A stretch of DNA of 64,000 bases from Photobacterium ganghwense (GCF_003025595.1 NZ_PYMI01000005.1:1-64000), one strand, 5' to 3'; shown: positions 21,087-32,199, counted from the first letter of the stretch. Program-made: numbers and translations. The notes: generated from the letters alone by a model not told the origin.

Positions 21087-23312
21087 TTAGTGCAGACGTC
21101 TGGCTTCAGCCACATCCTTCACCTGTTCGATGCGTTTAAGCACCCGGCCCAGGACATCGATATTGGTCAGTTCCAAATCAAAGTCGAGGATCGACAGCTG
21201 TTTCTTGAAGTCGACCCGACTCTTCATGCCGGCCACCTTGACCTTTTCGTTAGAGAAGGTGTTGGTCAGCTCTTTCAGCAAACCGCTGCGCTCAGAAGCC
21301 ACAACCCGGACGGTAATGTTATAACTGCCGACAAAACCGCCACCCCAGACCGCATCAATGATACGCTCTGGCGCCACATGGCGCAGCTCTTCCAGCTGTT
21401 CACAGTCGCTGCGGTGCACCGAAATGCCACGTCCCTGAGTCACAAAGCCCTGGATGTCATCGCCCGGAATCGGCTGACAGCAGCGGGCAAGGTGGGTCAT
21501 CAGGTTATCCACCCCCTCCACCACCACCGCATCACGGCGCGGTTTCTTGCTGGTTTTGTTGCCGGCTTCCACCAGCTTCTCCAGCAACTGCTGATCTTCT
21601 TCTTCAGCCGTCGGCTTGTTGACCAGCGCATTGATGTGGTTGATCACCTGATTAATACGCAGATCACCACTGCCGACCCCGGCATACAGTTCGTCCGGCG
21701 AATTCACGTTGAAGCGCTTCAGGGCATAGGCTTCGGCATCTTTCAGGGTCGCGCCGATTTTCACCAGCTCGGTTTCCAGAATTTCCCGTCCGGCGGCAAT
21801 GTTCTTATCGCGATCCTGCTTACGGAACCAGGCATGTACCTTGGCCCGCGCCCGACTGGAATTAACAAAGCCCAGGTTCGGGTTCAGCCAGTCCCGCGAG
21901 GGGTTCGGCTCTTTCTGAGTAATGATTTCGACCTGATCGCCCATCTGCAGGTGGTAGGTGAACGGTACGATACGCCCTTCCACCTTGGCCCCGATACAGC
22001 GATGGCCCACTTCCGAGTGAATATGGTATGCGAAATCCAGCGGGGTAGCGTTCAGCGGCAGATCCACCACATCCCCTTTCGGGGTGAAGGCGTAAACGCG
22101 GTCATCAAAAACCTGGCTGCGCAGCTCTTCCAGCATTTCGCCGGAATCGGACATTTCTTCCTGCCACGCCAGCAGTTTACGCAACCAGTTGATTTTCTCA
22201 TCATAGGCAGAACGCGCACCGCCGGATGAAGAGCCGCTCTCTTTGTACTTCCAGTGCGCCGCAACCCCCAGCTCCGACTCTTCGTGCATCTGCTTGGTAC
22301 GGATCTGGATTTCAATGGTTTTGCCTTCCGGGCCGATCACCACGGTATGGATAGACTGGTAACCGTTCGGCTTCGGGTTGGCGACATAGTCATCAAACTC
22401 TTTCGGCAGATGACGGTATTTGGTATGCACAATACCCAGCGCGGCGTAACAATCCTGGATTTCATCCGCGACAATCCGCACCGCACGGACGTCAAACAGC
22501 TCATCAAAGGCCAGGTTTTTCTTTTGCATCTTCCGCCAAATGCTGTAGATGTGCTTTGGGCGCCCCTGCACTTCAGCCTTGATGTGCGACGCCTTCATCG
22601 ACTCACGCAGATCCGTCACGAAATGCTCAATATAGTGCTCGCGGTCAATGCGGCGCTCCGACAGCTGCTTGGCGATTTGCTTGTAAGTATTCGGGTGCTG
22701 GTAGCGGAAGGCGTAATCTTCGATCTCCCACTTGAGCTGACCGATACCCAGCCGGTTAGCCAGCGGGGCGTAAATATTGGCGCACTCTTTCGCCGCAGCA
22801 CGGCGAACCTCTTCCGGCTCATCTTTCACTTCGCGCAAGTGGCAGATTCGCTCAGCCAGCTTGATGACCACGCAACGGAAGTCATCCACCATCGACAGCA
22901 GCATCCGGCGGATATTATCAACCTGTACCGACTGCTCCGCGCCATCCTTAGTCGCGTTGAGCTGACCGATCGCCGCCATCTGACGGACCCCGGTCACCAT
23001 CTGTAAAATCGTGCTGCTGTAATCTTCCTTCAACTTGTCCAGAGGATAGACACGCGCCTCCACCAGCGGGAAGAGCAATGCCGCTGTCAGGGTATCCTTG
23101 TCCATGCTGAGGGTCACCAGGATCTCCACCATCTCACGGCCACGCCATAACAGCAGTGGCGCTGACTCGATGTTAGCGGTCAGATCGGTACAACGCTGAT
23201 AAGTCTGCTTGATCCGCTCCGCCACACCGGCGTCCTGCTTGAGGCTTTCGACCCAAGATGAAAGCTCAAATGTATCATTTTCCTTTAAGTGCGCACCGCG
23301 AACTGCGACCAT
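21087..23312 (-). CDS. relA: GTP pyrophosphokinase RelA
   Basis: A ribosome-associated (p)ppGpp synthetase activated by uncharged tRNA. The 741 residues follow the RelA plan: a pseudo-hydrolase N-terminal domain in which the metal-binding HD pair is replaced (LLFPLVEARVY), a synthetase domain with YQSIHTVVIGPEGKTIEIQIRT, a TGS domain (VYAFTPKGDVVDLPLNATPLDFAY), a zinc-finger-like segment (CCQPIPGDDIQGFVTQGRG) and a C-terminal ACT domain. The missing HD motif separates it from the bifunctional SpoT. AGGAT precedes the ATG. It follows rlmD by 31 nt. Confidence 0.97.
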   Translation of the reverse strand: MVAVRGAHLKENDTFELSSWVESLKQDAGVAERIKQTYQRCTDLTANIESAPLLLWRGREMVEILVTLSMDKDTLTAALLFPLVEARVYPLDKLKEDYSSTILQMVTGVRQMAAIGQLNATKDGAEQSVQVDNIRRMLLSMVDDFRCVVIKLAERICHLREVKDEPEEVRRAAAKECANIYAPLANRLGIGQLKWEIEDYAFRYQHPNTYKQIAKQLSERRIDREHYIEHFVTDLRESMKASHIKAEVQGRPKHIYSIWRKMQKKNLAFDELFDVRAVRIVADEIQDCYAALGIVHTKYRHLPKEFDDYVANPKPNGYQSIHTVVIGPEGKTIEIQIRTKQMHEESELGVAAHWKYKESGSSSGGARSAYDEKINWLRKLLAWQEEMSDSGEMLEELRSQVFDDRVYAFTPKGDVVDLPLNATPLDFAYHIHSEVGHRCIGAKVEGRIVPFTYHLQMGDQVEIITQKEPNPSRDWLNPNLGFVNSSRARAKVHAWFRKQDRDKNIAAGREILETELVKIGATLKDAEAYALKRFNVNSPDELYAGVGSGDLRINQVINHINALVNKPTAEEEDQQLLEKLVEAGNKTSKKPRRDAVVVEGVDNLMTHLARCCQPIPGDDIQGFVTQGRGISVHRSDCEQLEELRHVAPERIIDAVWGGGFVGSYNITVRVVASERSGLLKELTNTFSNEKVKVAGMKSRVDFKKQLSILDFDLELTNIDVLGRVLKRIEQVKDVAEARRLH

Positions 23313-23343
23313 TTTTCTATCCTGTGTTTTACGTGAATGGCGG

Positions 23344-24660
23344 CTACCGCTTGGTAAACAGCGCCATTGATTCTAAATGCCCGGTATGCGGAAACATGTC
23401 CATCATACCGAGTTTTTCCAACTGATAACCTTGCTCCAGCAAGACCTGACTGTCTCGGGCCAACGTCGCCGGATTACAAGAAACGTACACCACCTTTTCC
23501 GGGTGCAGATTAACGACATGCTGCATCACACCGGCTGCACCGGCACGCGCAGGGTCGAGCAGAATTTTATTGAATTGTTCTTGCGCCCAACTCTTTGTAG
23601 TCACGTCATCTTCCAGATTGGCCTGGTAGAATGCAGCATTGTCGCACTGATTACGCGCCGCGTTCTCCCCTGCCCTTTCCACCATTTCATCGACACCTTC
23701 AACCCCGACGACCGCCCGGGCCCGCTTGGCCAGCGGCAGACTGAAGTTCCCCAGCCCGCAAAACAGGTCAAGCACCCGGTCACCCGGCTGAAGATCCAGC
23801 CAGTCAATCGCCTGTGCCACCATCTGCTGGTTCACATCCCGGTTTACCTGAATAAAGTCTTTCGGTGAGAAAAAGAGCTGCTGGCCGTCCAGTTCATAAT
23901 ACGGAACCGGGCCAGAAATGCTATCTACAGCATCGGACGTTGGTGCCAGGTATAACATTAGCTGGTGCTGGTCAGCAAACTGACGGAGTGCCGTCATGTC
24001 TGTGTCAGAAAATGGCTGCAGGTGACGAATCAACACAACCCGGCCGTTGTCGGCCTCCACCAGTTCCACATGGCCAAGATGCCTGCGCCCTTTAAGCGAC
24101 GTCAGCAGTTCGCGCAGCGCCGGTAACAGCGCGTTGAGAGATTCAGCCAGAACCGGACAATGCGCCACATCGACAATGTCTTTGCTCTGTTTTTTACGGA
24201 ACCCGATTTGCAGGCCGTTACCCGCCGGCATCACGCTAAACCGGGCACAACGGCGGTAGTGCCACGGCTGGCTGACAATCGGCGCAACCTGTTCAATGCT
24301 ACCCGCCTTAGCAAATTTGCCCATCAGTTCACCCAGCGCCTGCTGTTTGGCCGCGATTTGCCCCTCATGGGACAGGTGCTGCAGATTACAGCCACCGCAC
24401 TGCGCATACAGCGGACAGGCCGGTTTCACCCGAGACGCACTGTCATTCAGCCGACGCATCACTTTGCCGCGGGCAAACTGTTTTTTGTCCTCGGTTAACT
24501 GAATAACCACCTTTTCTCCCGGCAGGGCTTCGGGAACAAACACCGGCTTGCGATCGAGGTGGCCGATACCCGCCCCCAGGTGATCCAGACGGCTGATAGT
24601 GATTTCTTTGTGTTTGGTATCAGTTAATTTTCGTTTCTGAGGCTTGAAAAAGCGTGCCAT
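23344..24660 (-). CDS. rlmD: 23S rRNA (uracil-1939-C5)-methyltransferase RlmD
   Basis: Makes m5U1939 in 23S rRNA. The 438-residue protein has a TRAM domain (ISRLDHLGAGIGHLDRKPVFVPEALPGE), an Fe-S cysteine cluster CPLYAQCGGCNLQH, SAM motif VLDLFCGLGNFSLPLA, LLDPARAGA and the catalytic Cys in VYVSCNPATLARD. The ATG at 24660 begins MARFFKPQKRK as in the E. coli protein; the upstream open frame is not needed. It is divergent from barA. Confidence 0.96.
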   Translation of the reverse strand: MARFFKPQKRKLTDTKHKEITISRLDHLGAGIGHLDRKPVFVPEALPGEKVVIQLTEDKKQFARGKVMRRLNDSASRVKPACPLYAQCGGCNLQHLSHEGQIAAKQQALGELMGKFAKAGSIEQVAPIVSQPWHYRRCARFSVMPAGNGLQIGFRKKQSKDIVDVAHCPVLAESLNALLPALRELLTSLKGRRHLGHVELVEADNGRVVLIRHLQPFSDTDMTALRQFADQHQLMLYLAPTSDAVDSISGPVPYYELDGQQLFFSPKDFIQVNRDVNQQMVAQAIDWLDLQPGDRVLDLFCGLGNFSLPLAKRARAVVGVEGVDEMVERAGENAARNQCDNAAFYQANLEDDVTTKSWAQEQFNKILLDPARAGAAGVMQHVVNLHPEKVVYVSCNPATLARDSQVLLEQGYQLEKLGMMDMFPHTGHLESMALFTKR

Positions 24661-24815
24661 TGTTTCGGACTCACGGATCAGATTCGCCAAACTGAGTGAT
24701 ATTTCCGACAGTTTGGAATTCGTTGATTGTCGAACAGCCTTGGTTTCATTAAGCTAACGACCATAGTTGGGCGACAATTCTCCCACAGAATCGCATTCTT
24801 GTAATTAAGAGAACC

Positions 24816-27608
24816 ATGACCAAATATGGACTTCGTGCCAGGGTATTCACCCTGACATTAGCACCGACGCTGATTATTGGCCTGCTTTTGAGTGCCTTTT
24901 TTACCATGAGCCGCTATCGCGATCTGGAGCATCAGCTGATCTCAACCGGTGCCAGCATCATCGAACCCCTGGCGATCTCCACGGAATACGGCATGGCCGA
25001 TCACAACCGGGAGGCAGTTCGTCGCCTGATCAGCTACGCCCACCGCAAGCATTCCCAGATTGTGCGCAGCATTGCGGTCTTCACCAACAATAACGAGCTG
25101 TTTGTCACCTCAAACTTTCACCGCAATTTCGAAGCCTTGATGTACCCGGACGACCAGCCGTTCCCGATGCTGCTTGAAACCCAGCTCAATGAGAACAACC
25201 TGATTCTGCGGGCACCGATCCTGCGCGAGGGCCAGTTTAACAACTCCTCCTTGCCGGGCTATCAGGCAGAAACGCTGGGCTATATCGCGCTGGAGCTGGA
25301 TCTCAGCGCCCTGCGTCTGCAGCAATACCAGGAAATTTTCACCGCGCTGATGGTGCTGCTGTTCGGCCTGACTCTCTCGTCGCTGTTTGCCTACCGCCTG
25401 ATGAAAGACGTGACCCGGCCTATCTCCCACATGGTGAGCGTGGTCGACCGGATCCGCCGCGGTCACCTTGATGTCCGGATTGAAGGCCAGTTACTGGGCG
25501 AACTCGACACCCTGAAAAACGGGATCAATGCGATGGCCATATCGCTGTCGGAATACCACATTGAAATGCAGCAGAGTATTGACCAGGCGACCTCGGATTT
25601 ACGGGAAACCCTGGAGCAGCTGGAAATCCAGAACGTCGAACTAGATATTGCCAAGAAACGTGCCCAGGAGGCCGCCCGGGTTAAATCGGAATTCCTTGCT
25701 AACATGTCCCACGAGCTACGTACCCCGCTGAACGGGGTCATCGGCTTCACCCGTCAGATGCTCAAGACCCGGCTCAGCACCAGCCAGCAGGACTACCTGC
25801 AAACCATTGAAAAATCAGCTAACAATCTACTGACCATCATCAATGACATCCTCGACTTCTCGAAACTTGAGGCAGGTAAGCTGCTGCTAGAAAACATTCC
25901 GTTCGACTTCACCGATGCACTTGATGAAGTCATGAAACTGCTGGCTCCAAGTGCTCATGAGAAAGGTCTGGAGCTAACTCTGAAAGTCGATAACCGGATT
26001 CCGACCGGCCTGATTGGCGATCCGCTGCGTATTCAGCAGGTTCTGACCAACCTGATCGGTAACGCAGTGAAATTCACCGAACGCGGCAACATTGATGTCG
26101 CGGTAGAAGTGAAAGCTGACCGTGAAGAAAACATCGATCTGCAGTTTATGGTCCGGGATACCGGGATCGGGATTTCCGAACGCCAGCAGGCCCAGCTGTT
26201 CCAGGCATTCAGCCAGGCCGATGCCAGCATTTCCCGTCGTTACGGCGGAACCGGTCTGGGGCTGGTAATCACCCAGAAACTGGTCACCCAGATGGGCGGC
26301 GAGATCAGCCTGACCAGCCGCCTGCACCAGGGCTCCACGTTCTGGTTCAGCCTGCGTCTGACCAAGACCGATCTGCCGGTCTCGCAGCCTATCGACACCA
26401 GCTCACTGATGAACCGCAAGCTGCTGCTGATAGAGCCTAACATGCAGGCGGCCTCGGTGATTCAGCAACGTCTGATCCGTGCCGGCATCCATGTGACTTA
26501 TCGTTCGACCATGCCGGACGAGGCTGAGCACCACGATTTTGCCCTGCTGAACCTGTCGCCGGGCGAACAGCCACCGCTGGCCAGTGTGCTGGACATGGTA
26601 TTCAAGGCAGAGCAAATCAGTGACAAAGTGATTGTCACCCTGCCAACTACCGAGCTGGCTCTGTCCGAGCGGCTGCTCAATGCCGGGGTGACCGCCTGCC
26701 TGCCGAAACCGCTGGGCCACCGCAAGCTGTACGAAACCCTGGTGACCGAGCCGGATATGCTGGGCGAGCCGGAAGGTCTGCCGATTCCACAGGCGGCCCC
26801 GCGCATTCTGCCGATCACGGTCATGGCGGTGGATGATAACCCGGCGAACCTGAAGCTGATCTCTGCCCTGCTGAGCGAGCGGGTCGAGACAGTGATCACC
26901 GCCACCGGCGGCAGAAAAGCCGTTGAGTATGCCCACCAGAAGCATTTTGATCTGGTCTTCATGGATATCCAGATGCCGGAGATGGACGGCGTGACCGCCT
27001 GCCAGGAAATTCACAAGACCGAGCTTAACCACACGACACCGGTGATTGCGGTCACCGCCCATGCCATGGCCGGGGAGCGCGAACGCCTGATTAAAGCCGG
27101 GATGGACGACTACCTCACCAAACCAATTGAAGAGCCGATTCTGGAGCAGATGCTGGCCAAATGGACCAGCGCGCACGATAGCCACCCAGACAACGGGCTG
27201 GCTAACGGCACTGGCCTGACGGAAGCGCACCATCCGGAAAGCAGTACCGAACAAGCAGTCACCGCAGACCCCAATATCAGCTGGAACTGGGATCTGGCCC
27301 TCAAGCAAGCGGCTGGCAAAGAAGATCTGGCGCGGGACATGCTCCAGATGCTGCTGGATTTCATGCCGGAAGTGGAAATGCTGGTCAACGAGGCGTTGGA
27401 CGGCAAGGAAATCGACCTCTGGCCGCCTATTCATAAACTGCATGGAAGCTGTGCCTACAGCGGGGTTCCGCGCCTGAAGAACCTGTGCCATAGGATTGAG
27501 ACGGAGCTGAAAGCCGGAGCCAGCATCAGAGACATCGAGCCTGAGCTGTTTGAACTGGTGGATGAAATGAACAACGTCGTCAAAGCGTCAAAGCGCTACC
27601 GGCCGTAG
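24816..27608 (+). CDS. barA: Hybrid sensor histidine kinase BarA
   Basis: A tripartite inner-membrane sensor kinase that, through its response regulator (UvrY/VarA/GacA), turns on CsrB-type RNAs and so counteracts CsrA. The 930 residues comprise two transmembrane helices (about 10-30 and 170-190) around a periplasmic sensor, HAMP, a kinase with phospho-His 299 (SHELRTPLNG), HATPase motifs GNAVKF, DTGIGI and GGTGLGL, a receiver with Asp 717 (FMDIQMPEMDG) and an HPt domain with His 876 (KLHGSCAYSG). A degenerate receiver-like segment lies between the kinase and the true receiver. AAGAGA precedes the ATG. The partner regulator is not in this window, but csrA is at 1065. Confidence 0.97.
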   Translation: MTKYGLRARVFTLTLAPTLIIGLLLSAFFTMSRYRDLEHQLISTGASIIEPLAISTEYGMADHNREAVRRLISYAHRKHSQIVRSIAVFTNNNELFVTSNFHRNFEALMYPDDQPFPMLLETQLNENNLILRAPILREGQFNNSSLPGYQAETLGYIALELDLSALRLQQYQEIFTALMVLLFGLTLSSLFAYRLMKDVTRPISHMVSVVDRIRRGHLDVRIEGQLLGELDTLKNGINAMAISLSEYHIEMQQSIDQATSDLRETLEQLEIQNVELDIAKKRAQEAARVKSEFLANMSHELRTPLNGVIGFTRQMLKTRLSTSQQDYLQTIEKSANNLLTIINDILDFSKLEAGKLLLENIPFDFTDALDEVMKLLAPSAHEKGLELTLKVDNRIPTGLIGDPLRIQQVLTNLIGNAVKFTERGNIDVAVEVKADREENIDLQFMVRDTGIGISERQQAQLFQAFSQADASISRRYGGTGLGLVITQKLVTQMGGEISLTSRLHQGSTFWFSLRLTKTDLPVSQPIDTSSLMNRKLLLIEPNMQAASVIQQRLIRAGIHVTYRSTMPDEAEHHDFALLNLSPGEQPPLASVLDMVFKAEQISDKVIVTLPTTELALSERLLNAGVTACLPKPLGHRKLYETLVTEPDMLGEPEGLPIPQAAPRILPITVMAVDDNPANLKLISALLSERVETVITATGGRKAVEYAHQKHFDLVFMDIQMPEMDGVTACQEIHKTELNHTTPVIAVTAHAMAGERERLIKAGMDDYLTKPIEEPILEQMLAKWTSAHDSHPDNGLANGTGLTEAHHPESSTEQAVTADPNISWNWDLALKQAAGKEDLARDMLQMLLDFMPEVEMLVNEALDGKEIDLWPPIHKLHGSCAYSGVPRLKNLCHRIETELKAGASIRDIEPELFELVDEMNNVVKASKRYRP

Positions 27609-27672
27609 CGCGTCGCCATTGGCCACATTCGGCAGACAGCCGACTGAACCCGGCCTCTGTCAGCCGTGATAT

Positions 27673-27703
27673 AAAAAAAGCGAGCCCGAGGGCTCGCTTT
27701 TTG
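27673..27703. terminator. Terminator after barA
   Basis: AGCGAGCCC and GGGCTCGCT form a perfect stem with A- and T-runs on either side. It ends barA and can also serve the convergent acpS operon. Confidence 0.88.
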
Positions 27704-27786
27704 TTTGGGGTTCTTTTTGATTGGGGTTGCCATGCTGTTGGCTGGCTGCTCGTGACATATTGCCGTTGTTGGCAAACGGGAGTGAT

Positions 27787-28167
27787 TCAGGACTCCAGAA
27801 TGACGGTTGCCACGGCATATTGCTTTTCGTCAGCAATAGTCAGGTGCACATGGTTAGCCCCCATCCGTGCCGCCAGTTCCGCCGCTTTACCGGACAGGGT
27901 CAGCACCGGCTTACCCCGCTCGTCGTTACTGACGGTAAAATCCTGAAACGACACACCGCAGGCAATCCCGGTTCCCAGCGCCTTGGCGGCAGCTTCTTTC
28001 ACCGCAAACCGCTTGGCCAGATAGCGCGCAGGCTGTTTCAGGCCACTGAGAATCGCCAACTCAGACGGGGTCAGCACACGCTCGGCAAACGGCGCACCAC
28101 TGCGGGCATACACCGCCTCGATGCGCGCAATGTCAGCAATGTCCGTTCCCAGCCCGACAATCGCCAT
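27787..28167 (-). CDS. acpS: Holo-[acyl-carrier-protein] synthase
   Basis: Transfers 4'-phosphopantetheine from CoA to ACP. The 126 residues include [14 protein letters not shown] (the Mg-binding Asp) and [16 protein letters not shown], the hallmark of the AcpS family. Its ATG overlaps the pdxJ stop by one base, so the genes are coupled. It is the last gene of the rnc-era-recO-pdxJ-acpS string. Confidence 0.97.
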   Translation of the reverse strand: MAIVGLGTDIADIARIEAVYARSGAPFAERVLTPSELAILSGLKQPARYLAKRFAVKEAAAKALGTGIACGVSFQDFTVSNDERGKPVLTLSGKAAELAARMGANHVHLTIADEKQYAVATVILES

Positions 28168-28898
28168 TAGCCGCGAGCTTCCAGCATCAGCGCTTTCATG
28201 TCAGCGACAGCTTTTTGCAGGCCATCAAACGCCGCACGGCCAATAATCGCGTGACCGATGTTCAGTTCATACAGCTCAGGCAGCGCCGCAATCGGCTTCA
28301 CGTTGTGGTAAGTCAGGCCATGACCGGCATTCACTTTGATGCCCTGATCGTGCGCATAACTGGCTGCGGCAGCGATCTTCTTCAGCTCCGCCTGTTGCTC
28401 AGCTTCGGTTTCCGCATCGGCATAGTGACCGGTATGCAGCTCGATATAAGGAGCACCACATGCTACCGCCGCATCAATCTGGGTACGGTCAGCATCAATG
28501 AACAGTGACACGTTGATCCCAGCGTCAGTCAGTTTCTCGGTCGCTGCTTTGATTTTTTCCAGCTGGCCAGCCACATCCAAACCACCTTCAGTGGTCAGCT
28601 CTTCACGTTTTTCCGGTACCAGACAAACAAATTCCGGCTGGGTTTCCAGCGCAATCTGCACCATCTCGTCGGTCACGGCCATTTCCAGGTTCATGCGGGT
28701 CTGGATGGTTTCACGCAAAATGCGTACGTCGCGATCGGTAATATGGCGGCGATCTTCACGCAAATGAATCGTGATCCCGTCAGCCCCGGCGCGCTCTGCG
28801 ACTTCCGCCGCATGCACCGGATCCGGGTAGCGGGTACCACGGGCATTACGTAAGGTCGCAATATGGTCAATATTCACGCCGAGTAAGATGTTGTTCAT
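28167..28898 (-). CDS. pdxJ: Pyridoxine 5'-phosphate synthase
   Basis: Condenses 1-deoxyxylulose 5-phosphate with 3-amino-2-oxopropyl phosphate to PNP, the last ring-forming step of vitamin B6 synthesis. The 243-residue TIM barrel begins [18 protein letters not shown], with [13 protein letters not shown] and [20 protein letters not shown] precedes the ATG, which overlaps the recO stop (ATGA). epd (62439), which starts the same pathway, is also in this window. Confidence 0.97.
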   Translation of the reverse strand: MNNILLGVNIDHIATLRNARGTRYPDPVHAAEVAERAGADGITIHLREDRRHITDRDVRILRETIQTRMNLEMAVTDEMVQIALETQPEFVCLVPEKREELTTEGGLDVAGQLEKIKAATEKLTDAGINVSLFIDADRTQIDAAVACGAPYIELHTGHYADAETEAEQQAELKKIAAAASYAHDQGIKVNAGHGLTYHNVKPIAALPELYELNIGHAIIGRAAFDGLQKAVADMKALMLEARG

Positions 28899-29605
28899 TT
28901 TCCGGTACTCCTTCCTCTAGGGATAAACAATTCCCTGCTTTTTAATGGTTTGCCGCCAAGATATGGCTTCAGGGCTATGCGGGTAAAACGCTTGGCCGCG
29001 CGCAGCTGTTCCGGGGTTTCAAACCGCCGGGCGGCAATCGCTTTTAGCTGTTCGCCGGTAAAGGTCAGTTGCCCGATAGTTAATGAGGCAATGAAGCCCC
29101 GCTGCTCGCGGTAGTTATACGTCATCGTATCTTCAACCGGCAGGCTGCTGCCAGCACAATGCAGAAAATCGATGCCATAGCCCAGATGATCGAGTAAGGC
29201 CAGTTCAAAGCGTCGCAATGCTGGCTCTGGATTCTCCGCCTGTGCCAGCTCACGCAGCACATTCAGGTAATCCAGAAACAGCACCGGGTATGGTGTATGG
29301 GTTTCCAAGACGCGAGCCAGTAACTCGTTGACGTACATCGCAGAGTACAGGATATAGCTGCGCATCGGCAAACCGATACTGATAGGTTCGGCGTAGGTCA
29401 GTACGAGCATGGAGCCGCGTCCCGACCATTTCATAAAAAGGGGCGTAAACGGTTGTAGCGCCCCTTTGAGGTTGGAGCGCTTACGGCGCGCCCCTTTTGA
29501 CAGGAGGGTAATTCGGCCTGAGTCCTCGCTGAAGACATCAAGGATCAGGCTCGTCTCACTGTAAGGACGAGAGTGGAGGACAAAACAGCGCTGAAGCCCT
29601 TCCAT
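28895..29605 (-). CDS. recO: DNA repair protein RecO
   Basis: Anneals ssDNA and, with RecR, loads RecA onto SSB-coated DNA. The 236 residues have an N-terminal OB fold ([34 protein letters not shown]) and a helical C-terminal domain. As in other enteric-type RecO proteins there is no zinc cysteine cluster. It starts 9 nt after the era stop, with AAGGG before the ATG. Confidence 0.95.
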   Translation of the reverse strand: MEGLQRCFVLHSRPYSETSLILDVFSEDSGRITLLSKGARRKRSNLKGALQPFTPLFMKWSGRGSMLVLTYAEPISIGLPMRSYILYSAMYVNELLARVLETHTPYPVLFLDYLNVLRELAQAENPEPALRRFELALLDHLGYGIDFLHCAGSSLPVEDTMTYNYREQRGFIASLTIGQLTFTGEQLKAIAARRFETPEQLRAAKRFTRIALKPYLGGKPLKSRELFIPRGRSTGK

Positions 29606-29613
29606 AGCGGCCC

Positions 29614-30519
29614 TTACAGATCGTCAATATAGCCCAGGCTACGCAGTGCGCGTTCGTCGTCCGCCCAACCGGACTTCACTTTCACCCACAGTTCCAGGTA
29701 CACCTTGCGCTCGAACAGATCTTCCATATCGAGACGGGCTTCACGGCCGATGGTTTTGATTTTATCGCCACCTTTGCCGATCACCATTTTCTTCTGGCCC
29801 TTGCGCTCAACCAGGATCAGGCCATTGATATCAAAGCCATCGGTATCTGGGTTGTAGTCAAAGCGCTCGATTTCCACCGTCACCGAATACGGCAACTCGT
29901 CACCAGTGAAACGCATCAGTTTCTCACGGATGATCTCTGACGCCATAAAGCGCTGTGAACGGTCCGTCACGTACTCTTCCGGGAAGTAGTATTCGCATTC
30001 CGGCAGGTGCTTACGCACGATCTTCTCGACCGCCTCAATGTTTGTGCCGTGCTTGGCAGAAACCGGTACTACGTCAACGAATTCCATCTTGTTCGCCAGC
30101 TCTTGAAGGTGCGGGAACAGATCGTATTTCTCTTTGACGTTATCAACCTTGTTGACCAGCAGCACGGTCGGCAGCTGAGACTTCATCAGCTTGTTGAGCA
30201 CCATTTCATCGTCCGGGGTCCAGATGGTGCCATCCACCATAAACAGGACCAGTTCCACGTCGGTCAGCGAGCTGCTGGCCGCCCGGTTCATCAGACGGTT
30301 AATGGTACGCTTTTCTTCGATGTGCAGCCCGGGAGTATCAACGTAGACAGCCTGATAGCCGTCACGAGTGTCCACCCCCATAATACGGTGGCGCGTCGTC
30401 TGAGGCTTACGAGAGGTAATAGACAGTTTTTGTCCTACCAGACGGTTCAGAAGCGTTGATTTACCGACATTCGGCCGGCCAACGATGGCAATAAAGCCGC
30501 AATGTGTCTTCTCTGTCAT
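29614..30519 (-). CDS. era: GTPase Era
   Basis: Binds the 3' end of 16S rRNA and aids 30S maturation. The 301 residues show GTPase motifs G1 GRPNVGKST (14-22), G3 DTPGLH and G4 NKVD, followed by a KH domain with [20 protein letters not shown]. The ATG overlaps the rnc stop by 4 nt (ATGA). Confidence 0.98.
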   Translation of the reverse strand: MTEKTHCGFIAIVGRPNVGKSTLLNRLVGQKLSITSRKPQTTRHRIMGVDTRDGYQAVYVDTPGLHIEEKRTINRLMNRAASSSLTDVELVLFMVDGTIWTPDDEMVLNKLMKSQLPTVLLVNKVDNVKEKYDLFPHLQELANKMEFVDVVPVSAKHGTNIEAVEKIVRKHLPECEYYFPEEYVTDRSQRFMASEIIREKLMRFTGDELPYSVTVEIERFDYNPDTDGFDINGLILVERKGQKKMVIGKGGDKIKTIGREARLDMEDLFERKVYLELWVKVKSGWADDERALRSLGYIDDL

Positions 30520-31190
30520 GATTCCAACTGCTTAAGCGCAATTTCTGCCGCTGCCTGCTCTGCCTTGCGCCGACTGCCGCCTTTACCGATAACAGGCTTA
30601 TCCAGGCCTGCCACTTCACACTGTACCGTGAATTCCTGATTGTGAGCTTCGCCCTGTACCTTAGTGACCGTGTAAGCCGGTAGGGGCTGACGACGGCCTT
30701 GCAGGCATTCCTGCAGGCGGGTTTTCGGATCTTTCTGGTTGATGCCCGGCTTGATCGTTTCCAGACGAGACTGATACCAGCGCAGGACAATCGCACGGAC
30801 ATTTTCAATGTCGCTGTCCAGGTAAATCGCACCAATAATGGCTTCCACACAGTCCGCCAGAATCGAGTCACGGCGGAAACCGCCACTCTTCAGTTCGCCC
30901 GGGCCCAGCAGCAGGTGATCGCCCAGCTCAAACTCGCGTCCAAGCTCGGCCAGGGTTTTGCCGCGTACCAGCGTGGCACGCATCCGGCTCATGTCGCCTT
31001 CGTCTACCGCCGGAAAACGGTGGTACAGATCATCAGCCACCACAAAACTCAGGATCGAGTCACCCAGAAATTCCAGACGCTCGTTGTGTGTTCCGTTGGC
31101 ACTGCGGTGTGTCAGTGCCAGAGTCAGTAAATCAAGATTGTTAAATTCATAGCCCAGCTTGCGCTGGAGTCTGTTTACAGGAGTGGTCAT
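30516..31190 (-). CDS. rnc: Ribonuclease III
   Basis: A double-strand-specific endoribonuclease for rRNA and mRNA processing. The 224 residues contain the signature [12 protein letters not shown] with catalytic acids, a second acid at [15 protein letters not shown] and a C-terminal dsRNA-binding domain ([18 protein letters not shown]). In E. coli RNase III cuts a hairpin in its own leader. Here two long hairpins without U-runs lie upstream in the same transcription unit (32168-32199 and 34121-34159) and are candidate targets. Confidence 0.97.
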   Translation of the reverse strand: MTTPVNRLQRKLGYEFNNLDLLTLALTHRSANGTHNERLEFLGDSILSFVVADDLYHRFPAVDEGDMSRMRATLVRGKTLAELGREFELGDHLLLGPGELKSGGFRRDSILADCVEAIIGAIYLDSDIENVRAIVLRWYQSRLETIKPGINQKDPKTRLQECLQGRRQPLPAYTVTKVQGEAHNQEFTVQCEVAGLDKPVIGKGGSRRKAEQAAAEIALKQLES

Positions 31191-31200
31191 TTTTTCCCGA

Positions 31201-32100
31201 TCAGTTTATGCCACCGATGCGATTGAATCGCACACCGGTAGGAATCCAAGATGGAAGTGCACTGTCCGCACCTCGTTCAAACTCAAAGCTGATCCAGATC
31301 CCGACCGCTTTGCCCACCAGGTTCGCTTCAGGCACGAAGCCCCAGTAACGGCTGTCAGCACTGTTGTCGCGGTTATCACCCATCACAAAGTAGTGTCCTT
31401 CAGGCACCACCCACTCGTTCACGCCCGGACGTGGCTGGTAAGCCAGCGTGCGATCACGCTTAAGCGGATGCACCAGAATTTTGTGCTCGTGTTCACCCAG
31501 CTTTTCATCGAACTGGACCAGACGAGTCATGCCCTGGCTGAATTCACTGTCGGTCATGTCAGTCAGCGGTACCGGCTGACATTCGGCAGAGCCTTTCACC
31601 GCCACGCACAGTTGCTTGTGAGCACTGTAGCGCACGGTATCGCCAGGCAGGCCAACAACACGCTTGATGTAGTCGATATTCGGCTGAGGCGGGAATTTGA
31701 ATACCACAATGTCCCCACGCTCAGGTTCACCGGTTTCCACCAGTTGGTGACGGAAGACCGGATCTTTCAGACCGTAAGAAAATTTCTCAACCAGGATGAA
31801 GTCCCCGACCAATAATGTCGGCATCATTGAACCGGATGGGATCTGGAACGGCTCATAAATAAATGAGCGAAATACCATAATTAGCGCGATCACCGGAAAC
31901 ATAGAGCTGGCAGATTCGACCCAGCTCGGTTGCGGTGCCACGGTCTGTAGGGTTTTAGCATCAACCTGTCCGCCGGCATTGACCGCCGCTGCCTCAATTT
32001 TTAATTGACGTTTCGGCGCCCAGATAAATTTATCCAAAGCCCAGATGATTCCGGTTACCAGCGTCGCCAGCACCAGAATAAGCGAAAAAATATTTGCCAT
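31201..32100 (-). CDS. lepB: Signal peptidase I
   Basis: Cuts signal peptides from exported proteins. The 299-residue protein has two N-terminal transmembrane helices (about 4-22 and 66-82), the catalytic Ser 91 in PSGSMMPTL and Lys 146 in [11 protein letters not shown], and the C-terminal [11 protein letters not shown] box. AGGGA precedes the ATG. A 175-bp gap with a 13-bp hairpin separates it from lepA. Confidence 0.97.
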   Translation of the reverse strand: MANIFSLILVLATLVTGIIWALDKFIWAPKRQLKIEAAAVNAGGQVDAKTLQTVAPQPSWVESASSMFPVIALIMVFRSFIYEPFQIPSGSMMPTLLVGDFILVEKFSYGLKDPVFRHQLVETGEPERGDIVVFKFPPQPNIDYIKRVVGLPGDTVRYSAHKQLCVAVKGSAECQPVPLTDMTDSEFSQGMTRLVQFDEKLGEHEHKILVHPLKRDRTLAYQPRPGVNEWVVPEGHYFVMGDNRDNSADSRYWGFVPEANLVGKAVGIWISFEFERGADSALPSWIPTGVRFNRIGGIN

Positions 32101-32167
32101 TCTATTCCCTACTTAACTTGCTATCAGGCTGCCGCGTGTGATGAGAACGCACGCGTCCGCTCGATAC

Positions 32168-32199
32168 GACAATGCAGCAGAGGAGCCTGCTGCATTGTC
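32168..32199 (-). repeat. Perfect 13-bp hairpin between lepA and lepB
   Basis: GACAATGCAGCAG and CTGCTGCATTGTC flank a 6-nt loop. No U-run follows on the minus strand, so a terminator is unlikely; an mRNA processing or stabilising element is more plausible. Confidence 0.7.
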
